In this document: positions 18,436 to 26,607 of the stretch, piece by piece
Numbering within the stretch: the stretch's first letter is position 1
Layout: each line of letters starts with the position of its first letter
Source: RFTU01 sp032122355
Lineage (GTDB): Bacteria; Pseudomonadota; Gammaproteobacteria; Burkholderiales; Burkholderiaceae_C
Length of the DNA stretch: 33,405 nt
Reading direction: 5' to 3'
NCBI GenBank assembly: GCA_032122355.1
Contig: JAUMCS010000045.1
Coordinates: forward strand, 1-33,405
Notes under the pieces: model-generated
Seen by the model: the letters and a program-made list of their open reading frames with translations, nothing else
Told to the model about the DNA's origin: nothing
Databases searched by the model: none
Translations under genes and position numbers: made by a program

Positions 18436-18463
18436 AAAAAGGCCAGCTTATGCTGGCTTTTTT
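18436..18463 (+). terminator. Rho-independent terminator after the lipoprotein gene, overlapping the next start codon
   Basis: GCCAGC (18442-18447), loop TTAT, GCTGGC (18452-18457) and six Ts (18458-18463) form a textbook terminator, extended by A36-A40 pairing with the T-run. It begins 14 bases after the lipoprotein stop. The ATG of the next gene (18450-18452) lies in its loop and the matching AAAAGG lies in its left arm, so the structure also covers that gene's translation start. Confidence 0.8.
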
Positions 18464-19496
18464 GTGGGCACTGTGTTGGCCCCATTGGGCTCATGCGCAA
18501 CTCAGTGTATGGGGTCAGGCTCAGCAGCACGCAGGCAGGGGGCTGCTAAGCCCCCAACATTGGCCCCGACAAAACCTCAACACTCCTTCTGACACCACCT
18601 GGAACTACGCCTTCACCCAAGCCGGGGTAGGCTATAGCCACGGTGATTGGTCAGGTGCAGCCTATCATTCTCGGGAATGGTATTACACCGGCAACCAGCA
18701 CGTACTGTCACTGCTGAGTGAATACGAAACTCAGCGCGCCATCAACACCCAAGCTTTGAATGACCTATCCGCTCAGGGCCAGCTGTATCGCTTGGAATCT
18801 AGCCATCTGAGTATCCGAAAACGTTGGTCCTGGCCGGAAACAGGGTTTATTGAACTGCAACCCCATATTTTCCAAATACACCATTACGAACATACCCAAT
18901 TGAATTTAACGCTGAAACAGTCCGCATCCCTGCAAAAAAACTTGAATGGAAGCGTGCAAAAGGTGGGAACCAAAGTTTATGGCTTTGACCTCAATAATCG
19001 GCCTGATGCTGGCACTGGCTGGGGCTTAAATGTACAAGCTGCTTTGTCAAACCCCTGGGGTACCACCTCGCTGAGCGCTAAAAATCTCGCAGGTCAACTG
19101 AATTTTTCCAATGTACATTTCTCAAACCGCAACTCTGAATTGGTGACATTTAGCGATCAATTAACACCCCAAGAAACACCCGCCATGTTCGGGCGCTACG
19201 GGCAGTTCGCCAAAAAAGAAAAATTACCTACCTTCTGGCAAATTCATCAAAGCTGGGACAAAGTACCCGGATTGAGTACCGGCTGGCTAGGCTTGAATAA
19301 CCATAGCAGCTTCCAAGCCAGCTACACACACCGCTTAAACAGCGGCCATATTCAGGTTACACAAACGGGTATATATCAAACCCAAATCAGCGGCTTGTGG
19401 CAACCTACGCCCGTTTTGGGTTTCACAATGGGGCTAGGATTTTATAAGGGCAAATATCCTCAATGGTCACTTCTTTCTGCCCAATTGCAGTTTTAA
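18450..19496 (+). CDS. Putative outer-membrane beta-barrel protein, unrecognised
   Basis: The mature part is rich in aromatic residues and amphipathic strands and ends in QLQF, with the C-terminal phenylalanine of barrel proteins recognised by the BAM complex. A signal peptide MLAFLWALCWPHWAHA-QLS fits, with cleavage after AHA. The start at 18450 has AAAAGG seven bases upstream, but its n-region has no positive charge; an in-frame ATG at 18396, inside the lipoprotein gene, would supply KK, R and K but lacks a ribosome binding site. The protein has 348 residues from 18450. No family is recognised. Co-orientation with the lipoprotein gene suggests a functional pair. It converges on tadC, six bases away. 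Confidence 0.7.
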   Translation: MLAFLWALCWPHWAHAQLSVWGQAQQHAGRGLLSPQHWPRQNLNTPSDTTWNYAFTQAGVGYSHGDWSGAAYHSREWYYTGNQHVLSLLSEYETQRAINTQALNDLSAQGQLYRLESSHLSIRKRWSWPETGFIELQPHIFQIHHYEHTQLNLTLKQSASLQKNLNGSVQKVGTKVYGFDLNNRPDAGTGWGLNVQAALSNPWGTTSLSAKNLAGQLNFSNVHFSNRNSELVTFSDQLTPQETPAMFGRYGQFAKKEKLPTFWQIHQSWDKVPGLSTGWLGLNNHSSFQASYTHRLNSGHIQVTQTGIYQTQISGLWQPTPVLGFTMGLGFYKGKYPQWSLLSAQLQF

Positions 19497-19502
19497 CCCC
19501 CG

Positions 19503-20492
19503 CTACTGAAAATACCGAATCAGCTGAATAGCCGCCGGTCCCATGAGCACCAACAGCATGGCAGGGAACATGGCAAAAATCATGGGGAACAGCATTTTCA
19601 GGGGAATTTTCGCGGCGGCTTCTTCTGCCCTTTGCGCACGCCGATTGCGCAATTCTTCCGCATGAATGCGCATTGAATCGGCCACACTGATTCCAAATCG
19701 ATCTGCCTGCAGCAGCATGGCCACAAACAACCGAATCTCTTCTACCCCCGTACGCAAAGCCAATTGCTGCAGAGCCCGCGCACGCGATAAGCCTAAGCGC
19801 TGCTCGGCCACCACCAAGGCCAATTCTTGCGCCAAATCAGGGCTGCGCAAACCGATATCACGGCCCGCACGGTCAATGGCCATATCTAAGCCTAACCCTG
19901 CCTCCATGCACACGATGATCAAATCGATCGCATCAGGAAAAGCCTCAAAGAGTTTTTGCGCACGCTTTTTTATGCGCGCATGCAACCACCAAGGCGGGCC
20001 GTAATAGCCCAAACCGGCTGCTAACAGCATACTCAGCAATAAAGTATTGCTACGCACACTTAGCGCAGCAGATGACAAAATCAACCAAGTCAATGCAGGC
20101 AACAACAAAACCAATGCCACCTTAGTGATGTAAAAAATCCAAGGCGCTGCTCGATGACCTAAGCCCGCTTGTAAAAACTGTACTTGATGGCTTTTGATTT
20201 CATCACCATCATCAGGTATCGCCCAACGAGCAATGGGCTGAGCCAATTGCAACCATGCCGGCTGATCTTGCTTGTCTAAGGTTTGGTCTGCCACAGATGC
20301 TTGCTCCACAGAAATACCTTCATCCGCCGATAAAGGTTTCGCCTGAGCCACCACCTGCCAGCGTTGCTGCACACGCTGGCGTTGTAGCCACCACCAACCC
20401 AACGCGCCCACAGTGGCACTAAAGGCCAAAAATAATAAACCCATCACCAGCCAAGGTGAAGGCGCCATTAGCATGTTTGAAAAAGTATTCAT
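19503..20492 (-). CDS. tadC: Tad pilus inner-membrane platform protein TadC
   Basis: This 329-residue GspF/T2SSF-domain protein forms, with TadB, the inner-membrane platform on which the TadA ATPase acts. Hydrophobic segments lie at about 14-36, 120-145 and 150-170, and at the C-terminus (LFPMIFAMFPAMLLVLMGP). The cytoplasmic GspF helical domain between them holds DAIDLIIVCMEAGLGLDMAI. It is the last gene of the Tad operon, 30 bases after tadB, and converges on the barrel gene. tadD, which usually follows, is not found. Confidence 0.92.
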   Translation of the reverse strand: MNTFSNMLMAPSPWLVMGLLFLAFSATVGALGWWWLQRQRVQQRWQVVAQAKPLSADEGISVEQASVADQTLDKQDQPAWLQLAQPIARWAIPDDGDEIKSHQVQFLQAGLGHRAAPWIFYITKVALVLLLPALTWLILSSAALSVRSNTLLLSMLLAAGLGYYGPPWWLHARIKKRAQKLFEAFPDAIDLIIVCMEAGLGLDMAIDRAGRDIGLRSPDLAQELALVVAEQRLGLSRARALQQLALRTGVEEIRLFVAMLLQADRFGISVADSMRIHAEELRNRRAQRAEEAAAKIPLKMLFPMIFAMFPAMLLVLMGPAAIQLIRYFQ

Positions 20493-20522
20493 CGGAAACT
20501 TCTGATGTTGATAGAACCGTGT

Positions 20523-21350
20523 TTACACACGAATATGAGCAATCCGCCACATCCACAAGACTCCGAGCACAAACAAAACCGCACAAGCTTTGAGCAATAT
20601 CAAGCCCAGCGGATCAGTCCAGAGCAGGGCCATCAAATCAGGCCTTGCGGCATAAATCAGGGCCCCTGTGGCCACCGGCATGCCCGCCAGCACCTTGGCC
20701 GATAAACGCCCTTCGGCACTGAGCACCCTTACCTTGCCCAATAAACGCAAGCGGCTACGAATGAGTGCGGCTAAATTTCCCAAAACTTCCGCTAAATTAC
20801 CGCCCGTTTCGCGCTGTAATCGCACGGCAATGGTAAAAAATCGAACATCATCGGTAGGCACGCGAGCGGCAAACTCGGTAAACGCTTGATCAGGAGATTG
20901 TCCTAGGCTAATTTGCTCATGCACCCGCCGAAATTCGCTGGCCAATGGCTCGCTCGCCTCTTGCGCCACCATTTGCACGGCCACCGTAAACGCATGCCCT
21001 GCACGCATCGCTCGGCTGATCAAATCAATGGCATCGGGCAATTGCTGCGCCATCACCACCAGCCGCCGCTGCCGAGGCCAAGCTGTCAACCAAGACCATA
21101 GCCAACGCTTCAAGCCTTCTAGCCAACGAGGCAACCCTGCCGTTGCAGTGGCTGAGATTGACTGGGCCAACACTGGCCTAGCCTGCACCACCGGCAACAG
21201 TGCTTGCAATCGCCGCTGTAAACGCAGCACTTCAGCACTCCGCGTCGATCGCCACAATAAATACAGCCCCTCTAATGTCATGACCACGGCTACAAATGCA
21301 GCCACTAGGCCTGCCCAACGGGTAAAATCAAGATTCGAGTAACTCATCAT
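20523..21350 (-). CDS. tadB: Tad pilus inner-membrane platform protein TadB
   Basis: This 275-residue GspF-domain protein has a membrane segment at about 12-33, a cytoplasmic helical domain with DAIDLISRAMRAGHAFTVAV, and two C-terminal membrane segments. It partners TadC. The ATG overlaps the tadA stop as ATGA, so translation is coupled; AGGTG lies five bases upstream. An adjacent second ATG (21347) is possible. Confidence 0.92.
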   Translation of the reverse strand: MMSYSNLDFTRWAGLVAAFVAVVMTLEGLYLLWRSTRSAEVLRLQRRLQALLPVVQARPVLAQSISATATAGLPRWLEGLKRWLWSWLTAWPRQRRLVVMAQQLPDAIDLISRAMRAGHAFTVAVQMVAQEASEPLASEFRRVHEQISLGQSPDQAFTEFAARVPTDDVRFFTIAVRLQRETGGNLAEVLGNLAALIRSRLRLLGKVRVLSAEGRLSAKVLAGMPVATGALIYAARPDLMALLWTDPLGLILLKACAVLFVLGVLWMWRIAHIRV

Positions 21351-22672
21351 GCTAACACCTGCTGCAAAGATTTGGGCTCGGTTACACCCGGTGTGTAACG
21401 CCGCTGTGGGTCAAATAAATCAGGCGGCAAATGTAGGCCCAGTGCTTGTAGCTTAGGCTCGAATCGAGGCCGAACCCCTGTGGCTCGGAACTGACCCAGA
21501 ACTTGCCCGCCATCCGTGACACCTGTGGCTTCGAACACAAATAAATCTTGCATGGTGATCACTTCACCTTCCATACCGGTGACTTCAGACAGCGATATCA
21601 TGCGCCTTGAACCATCGGCCAAACGCTGTACCTGCAAAACCGCCGATAAGGCCGCAGCCATTTGCTGGCGCGCCACCCGGGAGGGTAAACTAATGCCCCC
21701 TTCACCCATGCTGACCATATTTTCTACACGCATCAAGGCATCGCGTGCCGTGTTGGCATGCACGGTTGCCATTGACCCATCATGACCAGTGTTCATGGCT
21801 TGCAGCATGTCAAAAGCTTCACCGCCACGCACCTCTCCCAAAATAATGCGATCGGGCCGCATACGCAAAGCATTGCGCACCAAAGCACGCTGCGTAATTT
21901 CACCCTGACCCTCAATATTCGGAGGCCGAGTTTCTAATCGCACCACATGCGGCTGCTGCAATTGCAACTCGGCCGCATCTTCGATGGTAACCACTCGTTC
22001 TGCCAGTGGAATATGCCCTGATAAGCTATTTAGTAAAGTGGTTTTACCGCTGCCTGTTCCACCTGAAATTAAAATATTCAGGCGAGCTTGTACCATAGCT
22101 TGTAACAATAAAGCCATCGCCGGTATGAGCGTACCCTTCGCCAGAAGTGAAGCCATGGTCAGGGGTATGCGCGTAAATTTGCGAATCGAAAGCGACGGCC
22201 CATCGAGTGCCAATGGCGGAATAATGGCATTGACACGCGAGCCATCGGCCAAACGCGCATCCACCATGGGGCTGGATTCATCAATGCGCCGCCCCACCCG
22301 CGAGACAATACGATCAATAATGCGGCGCAAATGGGCATTGTCATCAAATACCACATCCGTGAGCTCCAATCGCCCCTGGCGCTCTACATACACCTGCGAG
22401 CTACGATTGACCAAAATATCCGATACTGTGGCGTCGTTGAGCAAAGGCTCTAAGGGCCCTAAACCCACTACATCGTACTCAATTTCTTGCACCACACGGC
22501 GGCGTTCAGCCTCATTAAAAGCCCAACCTGGCTCGGCCAACAAACGCTGCATCAACCGCTGCAATTCTTCCTTGAACCGAGCAGGTTCCAGCGTATTCAT
22601 GGCATTGAGATCAACCCGCTCAATCAAACGTTGATACAAAATGTGCTTGAGCTTTTGGTACGAACTGATCAT
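21347..22672 (-). CDS. tadA: Tad pilus secretion ATPase TadA (CpaF)
   Basis: TadA is the hexameric GspE/VirB11-type ATPase that powers assembly of the Flp pilus. The 441 residues contain Walker A GGTGSGKT (204-211), Walker B RIILGEVRGGEA (275-286) and the His box HDGSMATVHAN (298-308). The N-terminal region IGLGPLEPLL-type block (68-78) is typical of CpaF. The open frame extends to 22810 but overlaps tadZ; the MISSYQKL start at 22672 overlaps the tadZ stop as ATGA, which I take as real. Confidence 0.95.
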   Translation of the reverse strand: MISSYQKLKHILYQRLIERVDLNAMNTLEPARFKEELQRLMQRLLAEPGWAFNEAERRRVVQEIEYDVVGLGPLEPLLNDATVSDILVNRSSQVYVERQGRLELTDVVFDDNAHLRRIIDRIVSRVGRRIDESSPMVDARLADGSRVNAIIPPLALDGPSLSIRKFTRIPLTMASLLAKGTLIPAMALLLQAMVQARLNILISGGTGSGKTTLLNSLSGHIPLAERVVTIEDAAELQLQQPHVVRLETRPPNIEGQGEITQRALVRNALRMRPDRIILGEVRGGEAFDMLQAMNTGHDGSMATVHANTARDALMRVENMVSMGEGGISLPSRVARQQMAAALSAVLQVQRLADGSRRMISLSEVTGMEGEVITMQDLFVFEATGVTDGGQVLGQFRATGVRPRFEPKLQALGLHLPPDLFDPQRRYTPGVTEPKSLQQVLA

Positions 22673-24057
22673 GATACAGATACCGATGAAGTGGCAACAG
22701 AGGTCAGCGGCGCAGTAGCCGAGCTTTTCCAGCGCGGCCACCAACGCATCCAACCCTGTGGCTGCGTATGAGCATGGGTTGTCAATACCAATGGATGCGC
22801 TTGCACCCACTCATCAGCCCAACGCGATAGGGCCCGTGCCACTAGATCACGGCACTGATACTGGCCGATGGCCACACCCTCATGCACGGCCTGAGCCACG
22901 GCACTTTCACTGCGCGGAATGCAGCGCCAACTCAGTTCCGGTAAGGCTTTTTGAAATTCTTCAGCAGTCATCGGGGCATGGCGAGCAGTGGCATTCAATA
23001 CACCCTGTACCCGCGCCATATCAATGCCTAAATCGTGTAATGCCAACAGGGTGTGACGCACATTGTGCAAATGCGGCAAACTGGGCTGCGCAACCAAAGC
23101 GATGGTTTGCGCCGCTTGCAGCGCCCATGGCGTAATGGAACTCCACGACGTACCCACATCCAAAACAAGCACATCCACTTGTGTTTGCAAGGCTGCCAGG
23201 CATCGCTTGAGCACCGCCGGCGTGATGTGTGCAAGCACATCGGCATCGGTCATTGCATGAGTGGGTGCAGGCAAAACTCGAAGATGAGAATCACACTCCA
23301 ACATCAAACTCCACAATAATGCACCGTCTAATCGGTCGGCTTGCACGGCGGCATCATACAAAGTAAAGGCTGGAGATTGATCACTTAAATGCATGGCGGC
23401 ATTGCCATGCATCAGATCCAAATCAATCACTCCTACTCGAACTTGCTTTTTCGCCAAGGCCCAAGCCCAATGCGTGGCTAAAACGGTAGAACCACTGCCG
23501 CCTTTAGCCGAGATGAATGCGATCACCTCGGCATTATTGCCTTGACGCGATTCTCGTTCAGTCCCACCACTATGAGGCGATGTGCTCAGCGCCATCAATC
23601 GCATGCGCTGCCGATTCAGTGCACTCATGATTTCTAAGGATTCGAAAGGGTTCAAAAGCACTTCCCGCACCCCCGCACGCATGGCTTCTTGCAAAAAAAA
23701 GGGCAAGGGCATGCTTTCAGCCTGCGTAGCCGCTGTTTCAGATGGAAGCACTAGCCATATCAGCGCCACACCTGGCGCATGACTCAGTGCGGCTTCCATC
23801 TCAGCCCAAATTTGAGCTCGATTCGATTCAGAATGGTTATCTGGCAGTGGCAAGGCACACAGCAGTATGGAAGGCACTGCCATGGTGGGCACAATGGCTG
23901 ATATAGATTGCCACTGCCCCCAATGGACAGTGCCTTGCACATCAGCCAAACGGCTTTGAATTTCTTGCAAACCCGCCGCATTAGCCGCCAACCATTGCAC
24001 GATGGGTTCTTCAGCATGAGATAAAGCAACAGAATGAAGAGGGTTAGGATGGGGCAT
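22669..24057 (-). CDS. tadZ: Tad pilus localisation ATPase TadZ (CpaE)
   Basis: TadZ/CpaE belongs to the MinD/ParA superfamily and places the pilus machine at its site in the cell. The 462-residue protein has an atypical receiver-like domain at about 55-150, ending REVLLNPFESLEIMSAL, then an ATPase domain. The Walker A is deviant, AKGGSGST (184-191): the signature Lys185 is kept but Ser190 replaces the second lysine, as in other TadZ proteins. DLDLMHGNAA (212-221) is the switch region. The start has a weak CGAG. It ends overlapping tadA. Confidence 0.9.
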   Translation of the reverse strand: MPHPNPLHSVALSHAEEPIVQWLAANAAGLQEIQSRLADVQGTVHWGQWQSISAIVPTMAVPSILLCALPLPDNHSESNRAQIWAEMEAALSHAPGVALIWLVLPSETAATQAESMPLPFFLQEAMRAGVREVLLNPFESLEIMSALNRQRMRLMALSTSPHSGGTERESRQGNNAEVIAFISAKGGSGSTVLATHWAWALAKKQVRVGVIDLDLMHGNAAMHLSDQSPAFTLYDAAVQADRLDGALLWSLMLECDSHLRVLPAPTHAMTDADVLAHITPAVLKRCLAALQTQVDVLVLDVGTSWSSITPWALQAAQTIALVAQPSLPHLHNVRHTLLALHDLGIDMARVQGVLNATARHAPMTAEEFQKALPELSWRCIPRSESAVAQAVHEGVAIGQYQCRDLVARALSRWADEWVQAHPLVLTTHAHTQPQGWMRWWPRWKSSATAPLTSVATSSVSVS

Positions 24058-24099
24058 GGCTAAAGCTCGTGAGATAAAAATGAAAACAAATACGGCATA

Positions 24100-24564
24100 T
24101 CAATCGCAGATCGGGTTGATGCGCCCCAGGGTCGTGCTAGAAAGCGCTTCTCGGGGTTGATATTGCTGACCTTGCGGCAAAGGCAAAAAGTTCGGCAAAA
24201 ACGGCACTACGCTAGCCCATTGGCCTTGCTGCAATGCCACACTCACACCGGCACAATTGCTGCTATTGCAACCACTGGGCGTATAGCTGATTTGCACTTG
24301 TGGTGCAGCCGTACCTGATATGGGAACCCCCACCAATCGGGCTAATGTGCGCTGCTGAATCACGCTATCGTTCAAATCACACAAAGAAGCCAATCTAGCG
24401 CCAAGGCGCGTGGCCTCGGTGGTTGATGCCACGGCCAACCACCATCGCGCCAAATCCAAAACGCCGACGCTCAGCATCAAGGCTATGATCAGTGTCATGG
24501 CCATTTCAATAGCCACACCACCTTGGCAGGCGTAAATTGACGACTGAATTCGCAACTGTTTCAT
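24100..24564 (-). CDS. TadE/TadF-like minor pilin
   Basis: This 154-residue pseudopilin-like protein has an N-terminal hydrophobic helix preceded by GGVAIEMAM, including the glutamate (Glu20) typical of TadE/TadF prepilins. Four cysteines in the C-terminal part (Cys-Asn-Ser-Ser-Asn-Cys among them) may form disulfides. Such minor pilins are processed by TadV and prime or stabilise the pilus. It starts 11 bases after the preceding tadE gene and has GAG five bases before the ATG. It fits the TadF position, but I cannot separate the two families by eye. Confidence 0.82.
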   Translation of the reverse strand: MKQLRIQSSIYACQGGVAIEMAMTLIIALMLSVGVLDLARWWLAVASTTEATRLGARLASLCDLNDSVIQQRTLARLVGVPISGTAAPQVQISYTPSGCNSSNCAGVSVALQQGQWASVVPFLPNFLPLPQGQQYQPREALSSTTLGRINPICD

Positions 24565-24575
24565 ATAAGCTCAGA

Positions 24576-25022
24576 TTAAAAAAACACAAAAGGCAAAGAC
24601 ACACTGATCGGGGCATAACGCATGAGCGGCATGGATGGCCACACCAAAGGGCGATATTGATAGCCTTGGATGCTGACGCTAACCACACTCAAGGTGCCCT
24701 GCCCCGTTACAATTTGCCGCACACCCGCATCATGGCTGGGTTCTAAAATCATAATCATGCTAGGGCTCAGCCCCGGTACGCGCAAGGAACCTGCGCCCTC
24801 AGGGTCACCGTACAAAATAATATTGCGTGCGCCCTGCTGGCGTGTTGCATCTTCGGGCTGTCCAGTACTGAGATACCGCGCGCCTTGCCGTACGGATTGC
24901 ACCAACTGATCGTATTGGTACATTGCTCGTCCAAACTCCAGCATGCCCAATACCAGCGCCATCAAAGCCGGTAACAGCAAAGCTAACTCCACCGCAGCCA
25001 CACCTGAAATACGATGCTTCAT
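24576..25022 (-). CDS. tadE: TadE-like minor pilin
   Basis: This 148-residue TadE-domain protein reads GVAAVELALLLPALMALVLGMLEFGRAMYQYDQL, given here only as the landmarks GVAAVELALLLP (7-18) and LEFGR: a prepilin helix with Glu12 followed by a globular part. It would be a minor pilin or pseudopilin of the Tad machine, processed by TadV. The start overlaps the stop of the tadG-like gene as ATGA, so the two are coupled. Confidence 0.87.
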   Translation of the reverse strand: MKHRISGVAAVELALLLPALMALVLGMLEFGRAMYQYDQLVQSVRQGARYLSTGQPEDATRQQGARNIILYGDPEGAGSLRVPGLSPSMIMILEPSHDAGVRQIVTGQGTLSVVSVSIQGYQYRPLVWPSMPLMRYAPISVSLPFVFF

Positions 25023-26260
25023 TGAACCAACCCTGGCACCAAAGGCCCGCCTACCCCGCCCAGCAAACCATTGCTAGAACAAGGGCTGCCTGACCCATTA
25101 GCCACACCCAGAAATTCCACATCCATCAGAGTAGCCACACCGGCTCCGGTTGGAGTCGCCCCCACTTGTACGGGCGCTAACAAAAGCACACAGGCAAAAT
25201 CCATAATCGGCAAAGTGCGGCCACTCTTGCCGCCGTTCCAATTGCTGCACTGAATGATCGGCGCTGTGGCAATGCGGCGCTGCTGCCCCAAAGCAGCATG
25301 CTCGGTGCTGGACAAGCGCGTAGTTCCTCCGCTGACCGTACCCTGAAATGCCGATCTTTGTGTGCGTTGCAGCACATAGTCGGCATAGTGTTGGCCGCCC
25401 GATGCATACCCCCAACCCGTGTAATCTGGCGCAGCCGTGCTGGGTTGAGTTGAACCCTTATACACGCCAAAGCGGGTATTCCAAGATGCCTGTGCTGCCG
25501 TAATTTTTCCGGGCTGGCCTACAGTAATGCCTGTCGCCACATCACACACCCCTGCCCCTTCGAGTAATTGATTTAATTCTGCCGCGCCACCGCTGGGTGG
25601 CGTAAAGTCAACCCATCCAAAGGTACCACTCGTGTAGCCTGCAGCCGGATCATTCACGGCCGTTAAGCGCTGCCCCACAGTTAAGCCATATTGATTCGCC
25701 GCACTGCTACCCGCTGCTGCGCACACCGTAATAGGTACGGCACAAACCTTTTGTGCTGGTGCCAACATCGCAACCGCCTGCCCCGCTACCGATGCCGTGC
25801 CATGGGATGAACCACCCCAAAGGCTGAGTATGGGCGCCAACCAAAGTGCGTGATGGGCATCCGTATACCGGCACCGCGCAAAACGCGCCTGAGTCGGTGC
25901 CAAGCCCTGAGTTGCGGTACTAGTAGCAAGCACATAAGCTCCATCAACCTGAGTAGAAAAGCTCACTTCAATTTGCCCCAAGTTGAAATCATCACGCTGA
26001 AAATGCAAGCGATTCACGCTGCTTGATGGGCGAGCAGCACCCCCCACACGCGAGGCATCGGTGAGTGCCAAACCATGAGCACGGGCCACATCAAACAGCC
26101 GCGTATCATTGGTTTGCGTTAATTGAGTTGCAGCAGCCAAAGCACAGGCATCCATGGCATTTTGCACTTCGGCCTTATACACGTACAGTTGCCCCAAGTC
26201 CATCACCAATGCAGACATACCTAACAACAACGGCAATACCAAGCCCCAAAATACCGCCAT
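25019..26260 (-). CDS. TadG-like pilus assembly protein
   Basis: This 413-residue protein has an N-terminal membrane helix (MAVFWGLVLPLLLGMSALVM) followed by DLGQLYVYKAEVQNAMDACALAAATQ, the signature of Tad-domain (TadG-like) proteins, then a long extracytoplasmic part with paired cysteines and a glycine-rich end (GLLGGVGGPLVPGLVQ). It lacks the short basic RRQRGA-type leader usual before the helix; the reading frame upstream is open but has no start codon near a ribosome binding site, and AAGG sits nine bases before the ATG used. It begins two bases after the small lipoprotein gene. Its role is thought to be anchoring or minor pilin function. Confidence 0.82.
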   Translation of the reverse strand: MAVFWGLVLPLLLGMSALVMDLGQLYVYKAEVQNAMDACALAAATQLTQTNDTRLFDVARAHGLALTDASRVGGAARPSSSVNRLHFQRDDFNLGQIEVSFSTQVDGAYVLATSTATQGLAPTQARFARCRYTDAHHALWLAPILSLWGGSSHGTASVAGQAVAMLAPAQKVCAVPITVCAAAGSSAANQYGLTVGQRLTAVNDPAAGYTSGTFGWVDFTPPSGGAAELNQLLEGAGVCDVATGITVGQPGKITAAQASWNTRFGVYKGSTQPSTAAPDYTGWGYASGGQHYADYVLQRTQRSAFQGTVSGGTTRLSSTEHAALGQQRRIATAPIIQCSNWNGGKSGRTLPIMDFACVLLLAPVQVGATPTGAGVATLMDVEFLGVANGSGSPCSSNGLLGGVGGPLVPGLVQ

Positions 26261-26262
26261 GA

Positions 26263-26556
26263 CTAGCGGCCTTGCCCTGAACCCATCATAGAGCCATGCA
26301 TCATGGCCTGAGGATGCCCAAACGTTTGTTGAGCATGATGCAAAGCGGCACGCGCCATGGTGGCATCGAGCCTATCAGGCAGCCCAGCATCTAGCGGCGC
26401 CGATGCGCGCAGCGTTTGCGCTTGGCGCGCCGCCACCACGGCAGCACCCAGCTGCGCATCAGTCATCGGCGCTTGGCTTTGCGCACAGGCACCCAATGCT
26501 GCAACCATCATCAAAACCATGAATCGATCCTGGCAAAACACGTGTAATTTCAACAT
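26263..26556 (-). CDS. Small Tad-locus lipoprotein with Met/His-rich tail
   Basis: The 97-residue protein has a signal peptide ending in the lipobox L21-G-A-C24, then an Ala/Gln-rich helical part and a tail HPQAMMHGSMMGSGQGR. I do not recognise a family; it occupies the place between rcpA and the tadG-like gene where Tad loci often carry a small lipoprotein (such as RcpB or a pilotin) that helps the secretin. The frame extends to 26577, but AAAGGA five bases before the ATG at 26556 decides the start. The tail could bind metal, which is speculation. Confidence 0.72.
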   Translation of the reverse strand: MLKLHVFCQDRFMVLMMVAALGACAQSQAPMTDAQLGAAVVAARQAQTLRASAPLDAGLPDRLDATMARAALHHAQQTFGHPQAMMHGSMMGSGQGR

Positions 26557-26607
26557 ACAAATCCTTTCCCAAACCAATACACCAAACAGCGACCCGCTTC
26601 AACCCGT

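Noticed and set aside
22673..22810. Longer TadA beginning at 22810
   Set aside because: The extra 46 residues overlap tadZ and do not resemble TadA; the ATGA overlap at 22672 fits the coupling seen between the other tad genes.
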